A model generated the notes under the pieces. That model searched no databases. It had not been told where the DNA came from and saw only the letters and a list, made by a program, of their open reading frames with translations. A stretch of 23,448 bases of DNA. Origin: JALOOE01 sp964423545 (lineage in GTDB: Bacteria; Chloroflexota; Anaerolineae; CG2-30-64-16). Positions 22,259-23,448 of this stretch are shown here, in pieces. The stretch lies in assembly GCA_964423545.1 (NCBI GenBank), contig CAYRFV010000051.1, positions 1 through 23,448 on the forward strand. Direction: 5' to 3'. The stretch's first letter is position 1. Each line of letters begins with the position of its first letter. A program made the translations under genes and the position numbers.

Positions 22259-23448
22259 TCAGACTACCTCGATCAGCTTGATCGCATGAGTTGGATGCAG
22301 TCGCCGCAGTGCAACAATCGCCTGGCCAAGCAGCATCAGCAACAGCAATACAAAGAGCGCACAGAAAGCTGCAATGGCCGGCCAGGCGATCTCGACCCTC
22401 AACGGCAAGACGTCGCTGAGAATGCTGCCGCCTACCCGATAGTGGGGAATCCAAAGCAGGCTTCCGAGCGCACCCAGCGCGGCGCCGATCCCCAGCCCGC
22501 AGAGCGTCAGGAAGAGCATCTCCCAGGTCAGGTAGCTCAGCACCTGTCGGGTGGACACCCCCAGCGTCCGCAGAACCGCCAACTCGATGGCCCTCCGCCG
22601 CAGCGAGTAGGTGGCATGCAGGAAGAAGCCGAGCATTGCAAGCACGGTGACCGCCACGAATCCGATCGAAAAGATGCCGATCAATCCTTGCCGTTCAGGG
22701 CGCTCCTGCTCCGCAATCACCTCATCCGCCGACGGCCAGACCACGACGCTGTATGGGTTCAGCCGGCGCAGTTCGCCTCTCACTCGGATGCGATCGCTGT
22801 CGGGAGCCAGGGCCAACCAGACCGTAGCGGGCAGATCGCTGCCCACCTGTCCGTGGAGATAGTCCAGGTTACCCACAAATAACGGGCCGAAACGCGGATT
22901 CCAGGTGGGAAAGAGATCGAAGCTGCCCGTGACGGTCAGGCGCAACGCGACCTCATGTCCGAAAACCTGCACGTACAAGCGCAACGGATCACCGATGCGC
23001 AATCCATGGTTGGCGAGGAAGCTGCTGGGCGCCAGGACCGCATCAGGCCGCGTGCCCAGCGTCCGCATCAACACATCAAGGTCGGCGGCAGCGAAGTCGC
23101 GTCTCCAGTAGGCCACTTGCGCGAAGCTTGGGCTGTCGACGCCCAGGAACGAGCCGGTGACGCTGCCGGAAGGGTTCAGCGCAGCCCGGTAGCCTCCCGC
23201 TCGCGTCGCGGCCCGAACACCCGGCGTCTTCAGATACTCGACGAACGGAACGTAGTACCAGCCGGTCTGACGGGCAGGGTTCGCACCGTCGATGAGCGCA
23301 TCGTCGCCGTCGCCGGTCTCAACATCCGGCCGCACCACCATTGCAGCCGCACTGCGATAACGCGCAAGCTCGTAGAGATGGGCATCCAGAGAGCGGGCTG
23401 TCGACGCGATGAAGGCCGTCAGGCTGAGCGTCACCACAGTCAAAACCT
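22259..23448 (-). CDS. FtsX/MacB-type ABC transporter permease, C-terminal part (runs off right edge)
   Basis: About 396 residues are visible, ending at the stop at 22259 and remaining open to the last base, so the true start lies beyond the window. A large extracytoplasmic region (roughly the first 260 residues, MacB periplasmic-core like) is followed by a TM segment near GIFSIGFVAVTVLAMLGFFLHA, the FtsX coupling motif RRRAIELAVLRTLGVSTRQVL, a second TM hairpin (around WEMLFLTLCGLGIGAALGALG) and a last TM near ALFVLLLLMLLGQAIVAL, with a short C-terminal tail. This is the FtsX C-terminal domain of lipoprotein- or peptide-export permeases. It lies 20 nt upstream of the URO-D copy 3 gene on the same strand. 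It may be co-transcribed, but its family gives no reason to tie it to sialic acid use. Confidence 0.88.
   Translation of the reverse strand, partial: VLTVVTLSLTAFIASTARSLDAHLYELARYRSAAAMVVRPDVETGDGDDALIDGANPARQTGWYYVPFVEYLKTPGVRAATRAGGYRAALNPSGSVTGSFLGVDSPSFAQVAYWRRDFAAADLDVLMRTLGTRPDAVLAPSSFLANHGLRIGDPLRLYVQVFGHEVALRLTVTGSFDLFPTWNPRFGPLFVGNLDYLHGQVGSDLPATVWLALAPDSDRIRVRGELRRLNPYSVVVWPSADEVIAEQERPERQGLIGIFSIGFVAVTVLAMLGFFLHATYSLRRRAIELAVLRTLGVSTRQVLSYLTWEMLFLTLCGLGIGAALGALGSLLWIPHYRVGGSILSDVLPLRVEIAWPAIAAFCALFVLLLLMLLGQAIVALRRLHPTHAIKLIEVV

Overview
The window is GC-rich bacterial DNA, carrying genes on both strands, with a run of 10 Ns at 8950-8959, so it comes from a draft or metagenome scaffold. 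The split glycine decarboxylase (separate gcvPA and gcvPB), the mixture of housekeeping genes and DUF3788/DUF1801 proteins, and the sugar cluster rich in uroporphyrinogen-decarboxylase-like (URO-D-like) proteins would suit a Chloroflexota-type bacterium. That placement is inference; no rRNA or phylogenetic marker comparison was possible.

Left part (1-2444): carA and the 5' part of carB lie on the minus strand, driven by an extended -10 promoter. Back to back with it is a consensus sigma-70 promoter reading rightwards into a tandem glycine riboswitch that ends in an intrinsic terminator, followed by gcvH, gcvPA and gcvPB. gcvT is not in the window. Next on the plus strand come a six-TM membrane protein, a DUF3788 protein overlapping a DUF1801 protein by 4 nt, and a GH4 glycosidase interrupted by the assembly gap.

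Middle (9268-10042): a frameshifted and truncated GNAT acetyltransferase remnant, then a consensus promoter and three tRNA genes: Ser(TGA), Ser(GCT) and Arg(GCG). A perfect 14-bp hairpin separates these convergently from the minus-strand cluster to the right.

Right part (10042-22238): eleven closely spaced minus-strand genes. In transcription order they are a URO-D-like protein whose metal motif is replaced, a GH33-type sialidase, a second URO-D-like protein, an MFS permease, a divergent BNR/Asp-box protein, a third URO-D-like protein, a type I sulfatase, an RraA-like aldolase, a second GH33-type sialidase, an N-acetylneuraminate-lyase-like DapA-family protein and a YhcH/YjgK/YiaL protein. 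An FtsX-type ABC permease fragment precedes the cluster and runs off the right edge.

My reading of the cluster is uptake of a sialylated and possibly sulfated or otherwise decorated glycoside by the MFS protein, followed by cytoplasmic desulfation and desialylation (none of the hydrolases shows a signal peptide), anomer handling by YhcH, and retro-aldol cleavage by the lyase-like protein. The roles of the three URO-D-like proteins, the RraA-like protein and the divergent BNR protein are not explained by known sialic acid pathways, and they are the most interesting feature here.
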